Below, one piece after another: positions 44,794-56,718 of a stretch of DNA of 64,000 bases. A model generated the notes under the pieces. The model worked only from the letters and a program-made list of their open reading frames with translations, was not told the origin of the DNA and did no database searches. The stretch comes from Eutreptiella sp. 'Long Island Sound 2002' (taxonomy: Eukaryota > Euglenozoa > Euglenophyceae > Eutreptiales > Eutreptiaceae). How positions within the stretch are numbered: position 1 is the stretch's first letter; each line of letters begins with the position of its first letter. The position numbers were made by a program, and so were the translations under genes. The stretch lies in the NCBI GenBank assembly GCA_964036045.1, contig OZ038384.1:47979843-48043842 (forward strand), read 5' to 3'.

Positions 44794-45210
44794 CCACGGG
44801 GGTCCGAACCGGCTTCACCCGCCTTCTCAGAGCGTTGTTACCGCTCGGAAGTCATTGAAGAGAGGACGGGAGGACCCCAACGGGCTCCAACCCCCCCTTC
44901 CATGTCCCAAGGACACATGGAGGCCCCACACACGTCGTAGGCGTCCCCCATGCCTCAAGGGAGGGGTGAGGACACTGAAAATCGGTGCCCTACGCCATAT
45001 CCGGTCTCCTCTTGATCTACAACATGGACCAAGGGGATCAAAGATAGAAAAACGTCGTCGGTCGACCTAAATAAGTATAACACAATGAAATATATATGTG
45101 GAGATCGAGTGAAGGGGGTAGATGGCCAATCAAGGCCGAAAAATCCCCGGATGAACGCTCTCACCCGTCTCCTCAATCACAGAAACAAACAAAATGCCAA
45201 GGGGGATCCA
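44794..45210 (-). other. E2 3' untranslated region
   Basis: About 420 bases between the pol stop and the 3' LTR. A minus-strand purine tract GGAAGGGGGGGTTGG lies around 44888-44903, nearly 100 bases from the LTR border. The expected tract directly at the border is not seen. Confidence 0.5.
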
Positions 45211-45790
45211 TTACGGTGCTACAGCAGCAACCAAATGGACCAACACGTCCTTGACATCCAAAGAAATATTCTTTTTCTTCAGGTAGTCCATCCAGACCGT
45301 GGTGTACCTCGGCACAAAACTGCTCGGAGGCTCCCACGAATCCCTGGATGCGGCGAAACCCTTCCAACAGACTTTATAAAGCCTACCCCCAGGCGTCCCC
45401 GGGTCCGGCTTGTCCGCCAGGATCTTCTCGGCGGTGAAGTCGTCGTCCTCACCCTCGTCATCCGAGTCCACATCGCCGGCCGTGAACTCGAAGGTGACGG
45501 GACGTCCGCTGGGGTCTGGTGCTCGGGGACGAAGCTGGGTGTGGTCGCGGTCCAGGATCTTGTTATCCCCCACACGAACCGCATATACATCCTGCCCGAC
45601 CTTCCGCACGATTACCCCCGGCACATACCAAGACGCCTGCCGATGCCTGGACAGGACATCCTTGTGGTGCCGCTCCACCCACACGGTGTCTTGGAGAGCA
45701 TACTTCTGGACCTTTCCCTGCTTGAAGTACTTGGCCCTCTTGTCATGCTCGTCCTGAAGTGCCTTGCACACCTTGGCCGCCGTGTCGTCC
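45211..45790 (-). pseudogene. E2 integrase C-terminus with chromodomain
   Basis: Continues integrase after the indel: YALQDTVWVERHHKD and VIVRKVGQDVYAVRVGD are the SH3-like end. A chromodomain follows after an acidic linker (AEKILADKPD, RLYKVCWKGFAASRDSWEP). It would guide integration to marked chromatin. The protein ends at a TAG shortly before the untranslated region that leads to the 3' LTR. Confidence 0.85.
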
Positions 45791-48700
45791 GCCTCCCATC
45801 ATGGCGTTCGCATCCCGGGACACTTTGCCATGGTTCAACCACGGGACAGTGCGTGACACTCGATCCCGTAGGAACAGGATGCGCCGGGGCGACAGTCCAG
45901 TGGGTCCCGGAAGGTCGTGATACGCCTGGAGCACTCTCCACAGCGAGTTATACCAGTTCCGGCCCGGTTCGTCAATGTGCAGCTGGCGGAACTTCTCGAA
46001 CATCTGCCGCCCGGCGACCTCAGCACGGCCATTCGACCGGCTGTGGTATGCCACGGTCTTGGCGTGCCGAATCCCCATGTGCTTGCACATCGTCTTGAAC
46101 CACGTCCCCACGAATTGACTCCCCCGATCGCTGCAGATGACAGCCGGGACATCAAAAATCGTCAGCCAATGCCTGATCATGGCATTAGCGACGGTCTTGG
46201 CCTGCAGCCCCACTCCATGCTTGTCCTTCTTGTCCTTCTTCTTGGAATTCTTGCCAGGGACCGCCACGATATACCCACTGTGCCTGTCCACCGCCAGGAT
46301 GACACAGTCGTAGGTCTCTCCTTCCACGGTGACCTCAGGCATGGCGAATACATCCATGGCCACGGACCGCATAGGGGCCTCCGGTATAGCCGTATACACC
46401 GAGTTGCCCGCTGTGGAGTGGTTAGGGCTCTTCGTGGCCCGACACACGGCACAGTTGCTGCAGTACCTATCCAGGATGGCGTAGTACCCCGGAGGGAACT
46501 TGAAGCGCCACTCCAGGTCCTGCTGCATCTTGTCTCGGCCAGGGTGCATGAGCTGGGCGTTGTGCCAATGGTCAATGAGCTCCTCCACTCGGTTCTCGGG
46601 TACCAGCAGCTTGTCCTTGAGAAACAACTTGTCGCCATCCTCGGTCAAGCCCTCGGGCCATTCGTCGTCCGACGGGGCGCTCAGGGCATTCCAGTACTTG
46701 CTCCAGTGCTCGGATGCCGCATAGTCATCCGACCAGTCCTCTGTGACCACCGACCTGACTAGCTCTACAGGGGCCACCATCCATTGCTCGAGGGTTTCCT
46801 CTCGAATAGCTTGGACGCGGGCGCCCCGGAACTTGGCCAGGTCCGTACGGTTTGCCATCACCACAAAGCACTTGACCCCCCCTTGCTCCATGGCCTTCTC
46901 CATCTCGATGATGCGCTTGGCCTCCTCGGTCTCCTCGGCATCGCCATGGCTGGATATGTCCATCCACGCCTTGCCCGCGGGGTAGGCCCATCGACTGAGG
47001 CAATCTGCCACAGTGTTGTCCTTCCCCGGGACGTATACGACGCTGAGGTCGAACTTGGCGAACGTCTCGTGCCATCGGGCCCTCCTTGCCGCCGGTCCCG
47101 AGGGGGTGTCGACGTGCTCCTTGTGCCAGCTCTGCAAGGACTGATGGTCCGTGCAAACCACTACCGGTTGCAATCCGATGTGGCCAGACCACTTCCTGAG
47201 CGCACAAACAATGGCGTACGTCTCCTTCTCCCTCGCCGTCCAGGTGCGGCGTTGGCCCTCGGCCAGGATCCGACTCCAAAACGCCACGGGTACGTGTGAC
47301 CCGTCGTCCCGGATCTGCTCGAGGACTGCCCCTACAGCATAGTCTGAGGCGTCCGTCCGTAGCACGAATCCCTTGTCCAGATCCACCAAGAATAGCCCCA
47401 ACTGCCCCAGGAGTCGCTCCTTCAGGCGGTTGAATGCATCCTCAGCCTCAGGGGTCCAGGCAAGCTTCTTCTTGCTCCCCTTCCGGCCATCGAACTTGCC
47501 CACTTGCAGCATCTCGTGCAACGGCCCCGAGAGTTCTGCATACATCCGGACATAGCCCGAATAGTAATTGCAGAACCCCATGAAGGACCGGAGTTCGCTG
47601 ATGGTCTGGGGCTTCTCCCAGTGGTGCAGGGACGCCAGCTTCCCAGGCATGGGACGGCGTTGTCCGTGACCAACCACGTGACCTGCGAACTCCACTTCCT
47701 TCACGAACAGTGAGGCTTTGGTGGGCTTGCACACCATGTTGTGCTTGTCCAACTCGCTGAGCACTCGGCGCAGATCCTTCTCATGCGCGTCGATGAGCTC
47801 GTCCTCAGTCATGTTCTCCGTGCCGGACCCGATGATGATGTCATCCACGAAGGGGTCGGCACAGTCCCGGACAGGACCGAGTAGGTCCTCCATCATGCGC
47901 TGGAAAGCGGCGTTGCCATTCTTGGCGCCCATAGGCACCACTTCCCACTGCATGATCCCCAGCGGCGTCGACATAGCTGTGCAGGGCCTGGAGTCCGGGT
48001 GCAGCGGCATCTGGTGATAACCGTGTTTCAGGTCTAACACCGTGAAAATCCGCTTTTTTTTGTTGTTTTTGGAGGATGGAGTCGATCAGGGGAAGCGAGT
48101 ACGAGTCATGCTCGGTCTGCTCGTTCAAACCTCTGTAATCCACCACCAACCTCCACTTGCCCTTCTCCTTCTTGGGCCCTATGAAGGCTGGGCTGGCCCA
48201 CTCACTGTCGGAGGGTTCGATCCATCCCCGCTCAATGAACTCGGCCAACAGCTTCTTCATGGCCTCGGCCCGATCGCCTTGAAGTTGGTACTCCCGATGA
48301 CGATAGATCTTGGGGTTCGGCTTCAGCTTGATCTTCGCTGTACCAAACCTCCCACGATCCGGAGGGTTCTTGTTGGCGACGCCACTGAATAGCCGCGGAT
48401 AGGCTTTGATCAGCCTCTCCTTCAGCTCGGCGACCTTCGGGTTCTCCTGGGCCTCTTCAGCCGCTTGCTTCGGTATGGATACAACCGAACGCACTGCGGT
48501 ATAGGCCTCTTCCGGGTCCGAATCCGACTTCTCCTCGTCCGATATGCCGTCTTCATCGTCGTGGGGTGCACTTCCCACCGATAATCTTCGAAAATTTGCG
48601 GCCTCGGGCTGGTGACTGTCGCTATCGACACCCATTCTTGGAAAATTCCATGTTGGTGGGTCCGACCCAACCGGACGATCGTATTGGTCCGCGATGTGAT

Positions 48701-49541
48701 CCATGACCCTCGCCACGAACTCATCCCTCTCGTACTTGCCGGTGACCAACATCTTGTCATCCCACCAATGCGGAGATGTGACCATGGCCTGCCTCTTCTT
48801 GGCTGCCACACGGTCGTGCATCCCCATTCGCATGTAGTTGACGACGTCGTCGATCTCAGCGTGGGACAGGATGTCGATGCCATCAATAGGCTGATCCGTC
48901 CCCTCCTTGGGCTCAAACATGACCTTCATGGGCACCGCCTCCACCCTACGGATGAATGCTTCATCACCCGTGGGCTGGGCTTGCGCCCCATCCACCAGGA
49001 AAGCCTTGGTACCCCACGCTTGACCCGGGGAGGGCATTGATACACCCTTGGCGTCGATGAACAGCTCCTCCTCTGGCCCGAATGACATCTCGTTCAGGGT
49101 GATGGAGTCCAGCGTCGACTTGAGACCCTCCAGCGGACATGGGGTGGATCCTATGCCGGTTATGACCAGGATCCCCTTCGTCCTATCCGCGATGATCTTC
49201 TCCACCGTACGTCTGGTATTGTCCAGGGAGCCATGCCAATACATGGGTCCCCACTCCTTCAAACCCCAATGCCTGTGCCAGGCTGAGTCTCCTCGATGCC
49301 AATGCCTCCTACACTTCCGCAGAAGTGGGGCATCCCGGGAAGCAAAGATGTCCGTCTCGGGCTCTTCGGCTCCCAGCGTCTGGATCATCCTGGCATACAC
49401 CTGCGGCGCCATTCCATACTCCGTGAGCTGAACTCCGCGGTCTCCTCTGGACTTGGCACCCACAGCTTGCACCGCTTGGACGATCCGATCCTCTTCCTCA
49501 GCATTCCATTGGGATGATCCGCATGCATAGTCCGTGGACAA
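45790..49541 (-). pseudogene. E2 reverse transcriptase, RNase H and integrase
   Basis: RT begins around 48330 with YRHREYQL, WASPAFIGPKKEKGKWRLVV and DYRGLNEQ. A frame change occurs at an eight-A run (about 48055-48062, minus strand) and the frame resumes with VLDLKHGYHQMPLHPDS. The active site is FVDD at 47840-47851. RNase H has LRTDASDYAVGAVLEQ, EKETYAIV and VCTDHQS. Integrase shows an HHCC site (HWHNAQLMHPG, CSNCAVCRATK), and its core Asp, Asp and Glu lie in VAMDVFAMP, ICSDRGSQFVG and SNGRAEVAG. A one-G insertion near 45800 moves the C-terminus to another frame. Before RT, about 350 codons (49541-48400) have no recognisable domain. Two one-base repairs would make pol continuous, so this copy is recent. 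Confidence 0.9.
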
Positions 49542-51044
49542 TCATGTGAGGCATTCATCATCCTCCCGGACCAGCGTTGCACGATGGGGAAGGGCTCCAA
49601 TGGCGTTTGCCACCATGAAGTCATACCCCATGATCATATTCCAATCGGTAATGTCGGCCACATAGAAGTTCCCGGATAGAGTGCTTCTCTTCGCCTGATC
49701 AGGGCGGTTCAAGCGCTCATGCTCCCAGGATTCCATACTGATGGTGGCCTCATGGGTGCCGCCACCCATAATCTCTCCGTTGGCGACCTTCGAGCGGACC
49801 GGTCTCCTGCTGGGCTGCAGGAGTTCCTCCTTGAACAACCCTCTCCGGACCAGGCTCACCTGGGCACCCGTATCCACTAACACATCCACCACCTTCTCCT
49901 CTCGTCCGCACCGTACTCGCACTTTCAAGTGCAACTGCCGCTCGTCGCCATGAGGTGTATGGACGACTCTCACGGCATGCAACTCTAGCACGTCCGGGTG
50001 CATCAGGACTTCAAGGGTATGGTCACGGATGGTGTAGATCTTGGGTTGGTCCTGCCCGTCCACGGGGCTCTCCGTGGTCGCTCCTTCCTTCTTGCCATGT
50101 CCCATGCCCACATGTACTTCCCTTGGCAGGGCGCTCCAGGGGTTGGGAGTGGCGAAGCTCAGTGGTATTGGCTCTTCTGGAGCCTTCCTCGGCACCCGAT
50201 GTGCCTTCGCTTTCTTTGGGATTCCACTGATTTTTGGAGGAGAGACCTCCGAGGTCCCACTCCCGTGGGGGCTCCTGTAGACTTGGCTTCCCGCAGCCCC
50301 TTCCGGCTGCGATCCGCCAGGACTTTGTCCACCACGTTGCTGGGCTTTGAGTTCCTCCAACGTCCTCAACATGTCCTCAGCAACCTCCTCGATCGACCTC
50401 ACTCGTCGGTGTTGGCCAGGTCCACCACCATAGCATCTTCCTCCGCCTTTTCCTTGGCCTTTGCCTTGGCCTTTTCCCCCGTCTCCGCCCTTCGCCTTCC
50501 AATCAGAAATCCGCTGCTCCTTGGGCTTCTTCTCGGGGTGAGCGGCGAAGTAGGCCTTCTTGTCCGCCTCATACAGCTTGCACTGACGGTGGTCGTATGC
50601 ATGGTTGTTTCCCTTGCCATAACAGACCCAGCACCCGTCGTGCTGAGACCTGTACTCTCGGAACGAGAGCGGTGGGTTCCCGATCCTCCTTGGCGCTCTG
50701 CTCTTATTGGGTCCCACCTGGCTCCATCTGGACCGATCCTGCCCATGGTTCTTCACGTTGAGCGCCACAAACGCGAAGAAGTGGGCCTCCTCATGATCCT
50801 CCCGGGACCCGGTCCAGTGGTCTTGGCCACTTCCACTACCATCCTCCGCGGAGTTGGCCGTGTCCTCCTGGATCTCCCGATGATGGCGGTCTTCTCGGTG
50901 GCCTCGTTGTCCATGACCATGTCGATCCTGCACGTGGGCCTCGTTCTTCGCATTGAGCTTCAACTCCACCGTGATGTACTTCACGATCTCGTCAAGGCTC
51001 ATGCGGGCGAAGATGACTTGCATCCTCAGCGGCTCCCCGCGCCT
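49542..51044 (-). CDS. E2 nucleocapsid and aspartic protease
   Basis: Same frame as Gag. Residues after the TGA lead to a Cys/His cluster, CWVCYGKGNNHAYDHRQC, a non-canonical knuckle (C-x2-C-x6-H-x6-C). A Gly/Lys-rich run follows (KGQGKGQGKGGGR), then a Ser/Pro-rich linker, then the retropepsin motif VLVDTGAQVSLV at about 49890-49855 (minus strand). A strand reading MIMGYDFM near the end is the usual GxD/F closing motif of gypsy proteases. A second in-frame TGA at 49542 ends this block, right before the RT-leading segment. Confidence 0.8.
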   Translation of the reverse strand, partial: RRGEPLRMQVIFARMSLDEIVKYITVELKLNAKNEAHVQDRHGHGQRGHREDRHHREIQEDTANSAEDGSGSGQDHWTGSREDHEEAHFFAFVALNVKNHGQDRSRWSQVGPNKSRAPRRIGNPPLSFREYRSQHDGCWVCYGKGNNHAYDHRQCKLYEADKKAYFAAHPEKKPKEQRISDWKAKGGDGGKGQGKGQGKGGGRCYGGGPGQHRRVRSIEEVAEDMLRTLEELKAQQRGGQSPGGSQPEGAAGSQVYRSPHGSGTSEVSPPKISGIPKKAKAHRVPRKAPEEPIPLSFATPNPWSALPREVHVGMGHGKKEGATTESPVDGQDQPKIYTIRDHTLEVLMHPDVLELHAVRVVHTPHGDERQLHLKVRVRCGREEKVVDVLVDTGAQVSLVRRGLFKEELLQPSRRPVRSKVANGEIMGGGTHEATISMESWEHERLNRPDQAKRSTLSGNFYVADITDWNMIMGYDFMVANAIGALPHRATLVREDDECLT

Positions 51045-53290
51045 TCACTCCACGTTGTTGAGGCGCAGCAACCTTTGCCCCATGGAGTCTCCAAACACCT
51101 CCACGTACACGGCGTTCTTCAGTCCCAACATCCGGTTGGGTTCGCCCAGGTTCCTCCTGAAGAACTCCATGATACCCGCATGGGTATCCTCCGCCGCCAT
51201 GATCCTCACCGCCACCCGCTTCTTGGCGCGCTTCTTCTCCTCGTCCTCCACTCTCCTCTTCCAGTTGCCGGGGAGGACGTCCTTCAGGAGGTGGCGGATC
51301 TCGCTGGCCTCGTTCCAGTCCTCCACCAGCTTGAGGCATCTGCGGTACTTCCGCAGATACCGGTTCCACTCCCGGACCCGCAACTCACCGCGGTCCAGCG
51401 GCAGTGGGATGGACCACAGGTCCTCCAGCTTCTGATTCGGAGCGTCCACCCGCTCCTCATCCTCCAACCACTGGAGGCAGGTCTGCTCCGTACGGATCAG
51501 TCCTTCCCGGATCTGATCCCGCAGCTCCTCCTTCAGGTCCTGCGCCAGCCGGTGTGGGAATGTCCGGCATACCCACTTGTCCCGCGGCGCTCCCCGCATC
51601 TCGCCGACGACCTCCTCGGCGAAGTCCTCCCAGTCCAGGATGAAATCATCCAGGTTGGACGGGTTCCCGTCGTAATAAGCAATTTTGATTCCCCTGAGGT
51701 CGTCAATCCTGATGGCGTCTCCGACGTCCCCAGCCACTACTCCACCGAGACGGATACCACCTGTGGCCGGGGGATGTGAGTACACTCCCCGTACATCCCT
51801 CTCCTCCATGGAGTGCGGTCCAGTTGGGCCTGAACCCATGGGGTTTGGAATGCGGGAAGGACTTGCTCCGTCGGCCGTCCATATCCCCGTATTGGGGTCC
51901 TTCGCCCACAGGTTTCCGCCTGGATGACCTCGACCATGTCCGTCGGCGCTTCCCATGGTTCGCCCCTGCATTGTCTGGTTCTGGATCTCGATCTTCTCTT
52001 CCGCATAGACTACCATATTTGTCGTGATCGGTACATCCTGGGCGGCATGGGACATCTGTACTGTCAGGCTCCTCGGGTCCGTGGTTACGTGCCCTTCCCG
52101 CATGGACCCAGCCGGTGCCGTGTGTTCCCCGAGCATTGTCGATTCGCTGAACATGGGAGCAAACGGCAGCGCACCCGGGTCAACACGCGGAGGCGCGTAT
52201 GGTGCCTCTGCAGGGCCGCCCATGGGTTTCTCCATGGCGCTCCTGAGGGTCTTAACCCGCTCCACCAGCTCTACCGCGGCCGGCTTTGCCGGGAGCTCCG
52301 GACCCGAGGCGAGGGGCTGTAGCTCCTCTAGCCTTTTCAGGCGTCCCGACATGTCCTCCACCAGGTGGAGGAGGCTGTCCACCACTCGCTGCTGCTTCTC
52401 CAGGGCCAGCTCCAGATTCTCCCGGTACCGGTCCCGTTCCGCTCGCAGCTCCACCATGTCTTTCTCCGCGGCCGACTGGTAGTCCAGGATCCCCGCGACG
52501 TCCTCCTCTAGACCATCCTTGGCGTTGTCCAGGCGGTCAAGACGATGCACGATGGCGTCCATCCCCATCTTCGGGTACTTGCCCATGAGGAAGGACACGT
52601 GCTCGCAGTGGCACGCAGCGTGCTTTCCGCCGGATTCAGCACATCCCGCGGTTCCCGGCACCTCAGACTCATCGCCCATGGGCGTATCGCCTATGGTGTC
52701 CGTCTCTGGTCCCCCGTGCCGGGGCACAGGTGCCGTCCGGGCCCTGGCCGGCCTCTCCAAGCCCTCGGCGTCGTGCTTCAGGGCGGGCTCGGGGGCCGTA
52801 TGCGCCCTGGCGATCAGCGCGGACATCTCTGGCTCCGAAGGTGGCTCGTAGGCTGTCCGATAGCCCTCGGAGTGCCCCTCGGATTCCCACAGCCTGACCG
52901 GGCTGTGGTCCGTGTCCATAGCCCCGGCGTCCCTTGCCGCGGACTTGGGTGACCCGCGCTTCCGGTAGCGCCGGGCCCGTCCTCCACTGCTGCCTGAATG
53001 GCAAGCCTCATCAGAGTCCTCCGCGGCGGAGCGGAGGTTGCATGCCTTTCGGCAGCGACGCTCACACATGGAGACCAGGTCCTCCATGTCACGTCCTCCT
53101 CTTCCCGAATGTCGTACTTCTCTTCGGGCTTCAACTTCCGGAGTTCGCCATGCTCTTGAACGTCTCGGTTCTTCTATGGCTCCAATCTCCGGCGTGGTCT
53201 CCACCGAGTCCACAATACGCACCCGGGGCGTACTTGGGCAGGGCTCATAAGGGCCCAAGTCCCCGGGTCGGCGGTTGGTAGGGGCAGCAG
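51045..53290 (-). CDS. E2 Gag
   Basis: Open for about 750 codons from just inside the LTR; the first usable start after the primer site is uncertain (an ATG in RDMEDLVSMCERRC at about 53087 is one candidate). N-terminal half is low-complexity and acidic. A coiled coil (VELRAERDRYRENLELALEKQ) follows, then a Gly/Pro-rich stretch, then the capsid-like retrotransposon Gag domain at the C-terminal end (YYDGNPSNLDDFILDWEDF, then LRKYRRCLKLVEDW). It forms the particle in which reverse transcription takes place. A single in-frame TGA at 51045 separates it from the zinc-knuckle and protease part. Confidence 0.8.
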
Positions 53291-53295
53291 GTAAG

Positions 53296-53307
53296 CCTCT
53301 GCTACCA
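53296..53307 (-). promoter_or_regulatory. E2 primer binding site (initiator tRNA-Met type)
   Basis: On the minus strand TGGTAGCAGAGG follows the LTR with no gap. This is the same 12-base site as in E3, so both elements use initiator tRNA-Met. Confidence 0.85.
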
Positions 53308-55649
53308 TAAAGAAGGTCCCTACCAGGACCGGCCCCCGCTGTGCCCCTTCCGCCTGTTACCCCTGCTGATTTACTCCGGATCAACGATTGCATTTCTCAA
53401 AATCCTCAAAGTCCAGGGTCCAAAATCCAAAAATATAGACAATGTAATCCTCCTTCAACCCTGAATAGCAACCAGATCCCACAAATACAGCAATAACCCA
53501 ATTCACAATCCAAATCAGGCTGCGGGCTTTCGTTCAGCACACCGGTCGTCTCACCGTGGCGGGCATGTACAAGAATTGCACCAAGGAAGAAAGCCCTGAA
53601 ATTGGCATATGAACACAAATAAAGCAAAGTTGGGGAAAGAGGTAAACATACACACTCACAGCCATAAACCCATCATTCCCTGGACTCAAGACCTTCCCTT
53701 GACTCACCAACATATTGCCCTGAACCAGGTCAAATTAGATGGCTGAATGCCATGTGTCACAAGTCACTACACAAACCCCAAAAATGTGTTCACTCCCAAG
53801 CCTATAAATCCTAGCCCAATAGGGGAGGTGGCGTGTCATGGCCTAGAGTGGCACTCAGGACCATGCCCTACCCCGACATATACTTGGTTGGACTTGGGGG
53901 CGAATGGGCTTGGAGATATGCCCCATGAGTTTGAACTCATAACATGCCAAAAAACTGCCAATTAACACCATATTGGCCATATATCAAATATATGCTCAAA
54001 ATTGAGGTTACCACTTATCTGAAGGCTCAAAGCATGCATGGAATCGAAGTCTAGTATTCATGGAGGATAGAGACCAAAAGCCAATGCCCATATACATCCC
54101 ACTTTACCCTCGAAACCCCTTCGAATATGGGCGCCACGCATTGCCCAAGTCAGCCCATGATCTTGAGACCAATTCTTATGATCCTTCGTGCGCCAAGCCA
54201 AATGGAGTACGCGATCCGGCATATGGTGGTGTTCAACTCCGAAGCATATGCCAACATATGAACAACATACCATGGTTCGACTCTCCATAGGCTTCTTGCT
54301 GTTCACCGACCAGGTAAGTACACAAAACGCAAAAATGAGCAAAAAATGAGATCAAAAACATGAAAATATGGCCAAATACAAAGTTGTCATGATAGTATAT
54401 CTCTATGCTCACCCATGATATCCGCTCATGGTTCAATACACAAATGATTGGAACCATCTACGAACTATTCCCCCACTTGGATCCCCAATCGGGCGCATGG
54501 AGATATCTTCGCCACCCGTATCTACATGCCCCATGAAAATGGGAGTGCACTCATGGATCTCTTTGCCAAACATACCATGAGCAATACATATGCGGTAGAC
54601 TTAGTCCAGCGCTTTGAATTCCACAATTGGGACATGGGCAAAACCCTTGTCACGTATGGCTCCCCATCTCTTCGGCCACACGAAGATATATAACATGGAC
54701 GTGAGCATATCCAACATATACCATGCATATAACACATACCCTCAAAATGTGGCTACCACCATGATATGCCATGTCCCTCCATGGCCATAACTTCACGTTA
54801 AAAATACGTAGGAACCCAAGGAAAGTATCCATGCAACCCCAACACTCATGCGGTACACTCGAAAGTCGCATTAAAATATTCGGTTGCACGGTCCAAGAGT
54901 TATATATCACTTTATACCCTCTTGACCATTATCCCTTGCTACACCAGGCATGTGTACACACCAAAGGCGTTGGATGCTTCCTAAATTAAGTTGAGACCAA
55001 GGCGCTTGCAACGCAACCTTCCTTACTCTCTTTCCTCACACTCGCTCGTAGATATGGCCCTTCAAAGTGGTCCCACGATTCACTTTTGTTTCCCTTACAT
55101 CTCCAAGTCAAATGGGTGGCAAGTATAAGGGAAACCTGATTCGGGCATAGGGAAATAAGTATGACCACTCGAAGAAGACCAAATCAAGTGCGGCGATGTC
55201 GAAGTCGGAAAAACCCGTTTTCGACATCGCGAAAAATTCAGAATAAAATTTCGAGTGCATATTGGGAAATTGCGGAAGCAACGAACCCTTTACTGATGAA
55301 ATCTGACCCTTCATCGGGGTTTCCGCCAAAATATCTGGAAATAACAGTTAACCAATCGGTTAACGCAAAATCGCGAGCCAACTGACAGTCGCCGATACAT
55401 TGACCATCAGAACGAAATGCTGAAAAATTGCGGAAACATTATGATAAAAAAACCCTGTTGATTCCTGATATTCTGATATATAAATCTCCGCTGGCGGCGC
55501 CTCGGTACTGAATGTGGCCGCTCATAGCCGGAATGGCCAAATTTATCACACTATCACATCGGGTTAGATCAGGTGGATGGGAGAGTATGATATCAGCCAA
55601 TGGCGGCTTGCCGGCACATAGATACACACCCCAAGTGACCCCAAGGCTT
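53308..55649 (-). repeat. E2 5' LTR
   Basis: Near-identical partner of 42453-44793. On the minus strand it ends CTTCTTTA directly before the primer site. Confidence 0.9.
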
Positions 55650-55655
55650 CAGTGA

Positions 55656-56718
55656 CAGCTGTGAGTCTGGTGCAGGATTCGCGCAGCTCAGAGGTTGTAC
55701 TGTGCAGGTACTGATATGCGCATGGTGACTTATGCTGTTTGCTAGTTCTATCCGGTCTTTATGCGTGCAAACAGGCACCGGGGGCAGCGCCTTGGAGGTT
55801 TACTGTGCAGTAATGCTGTTGCCTCGCGTCGTCCCGTCTGATTGCACTTGTGTGGCCTGGTTTAGCGGTTTACCTTGCAACGGTTGCCAGTAATGTGTTA
55901 CGTGTGTGTACTCTGCAGTTTGCTGTTGCACATGTTGCATAATGCGCGCGTTATTTATAATAATTGTCTGTGTTCTTCTGTGTGTTGTCTTTCTCTGCAG
56001 ATCACCAGATCAGATTCGGGGGGCCATCAGGCCATCAAGGCAGGCCAATTCCCCCCTCAAGACCCAGCCAAGCACCATTCCCCTTTGAGATGCTCAGAAG
56101 TTAAGTTGGCGCCCAAGTTTTAAGATAAGTCTGATATATGGGGCTTAAGTTCTTTGGAGGACCAGCAGCTTTGTTCATTAGCATAAGGGTTTGTACCCTG
56201 TGGGTCAGTACACATGCAGTTTCATTGTTATTTTGCTGCTATGCCTGTTTGTGTTGTGTTGTTTTGTTTTTTTATGCAACCAAACTTCTGAGCAGGGGTT
56301 TTCTTTTTGGTCCAGGAAAATTGGCAATGGGCAGTAAGTAGTTGCTATTTTTTTTTCCTGTATGGGGTCAGCAGGTAAATAGGAACGCTGCCTCACCTAA
56401 CCAATGGGTGGCCACCATTGGGGGATGGGCAGAGGGGCCTGGCAAGCCTCCTTTTTAGGCTGACGCCAAGGGTGCAAATAGCTATTTTGTTTGTATACTA
56501 AACACACAAAGAGCCCCTGACACCAGGTGGGGTTCCATCGTTGGGCACCGGGGTGTTTTAGAATCTTTTGTGTGCTTGGTATTTTTTTTCCTTTTTTTTC
56601 TGAGCGCCCATTTTTTTTGTGTACATTCTTGCTCTGTGTTTGGCATGCAGTGCACTGGCTGCCACTGTTTGTGTGTGTCAGCCAGCCCCTGGTCCCCTTG
56701 GACTGTTTTGGGTGGGCG
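55656..56718 (+). other. Right internal part of E4
   Basis: Continuation of E4 after the E2 insertion. Contains pyrimidine-rich acceptor-like sites (CTCTGCAG near 55917 and 56000) and short frames only. No retroviral domain. Confidence 0.5.

Larger units (their letters stand above)
42453..55649 (-). mobile_element. E2: 13.2-kb chromodomain Ty3/gypsy retrotransposon, youngest retroelement
   Basis: LTRs of 2,341 and 2,342 bases flank Gag, nucleocapsid/protease, RT, RNase H, integrase and chromodomain on the minus strand. A primer site abuts the 5' LTR. CAGTGA flanks both ends (42447-42452 and 55650-55655), a candidate target duplication, although the LTR ends are not TG...CA (the minus-strand 3' end reads CTTCATTA). 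The two LTRs are visibly almost identical over 2.3 kb. The polyprotein frame is broken only by two TGA codons and two small indels. It sits inside E4. Confidence 0.9.

Noticed and set aside
45085-47299. Several plus-strand frames of 170-340 codons opposite E2 pol
   Set aside because: Antisense shadows of RT and integrase in GC-rich sequence.
49998-51779. 593-codon plus-strand open frame opposite E2 Gag and protease
   Set aside because: The minus-strand frame has clear Gag, knuckle and protease motifs. The plus-strand product is low-complexity Leu/Arg/Pro with no domain.
42453-55649. The two 2.3-kb repeats as a segmental duplication
   Set aside because: They flank a complete minus-strand retroelement, a primer site abuts one copy and the same hexamer flanks both outer ends. 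LTRs explain this better.
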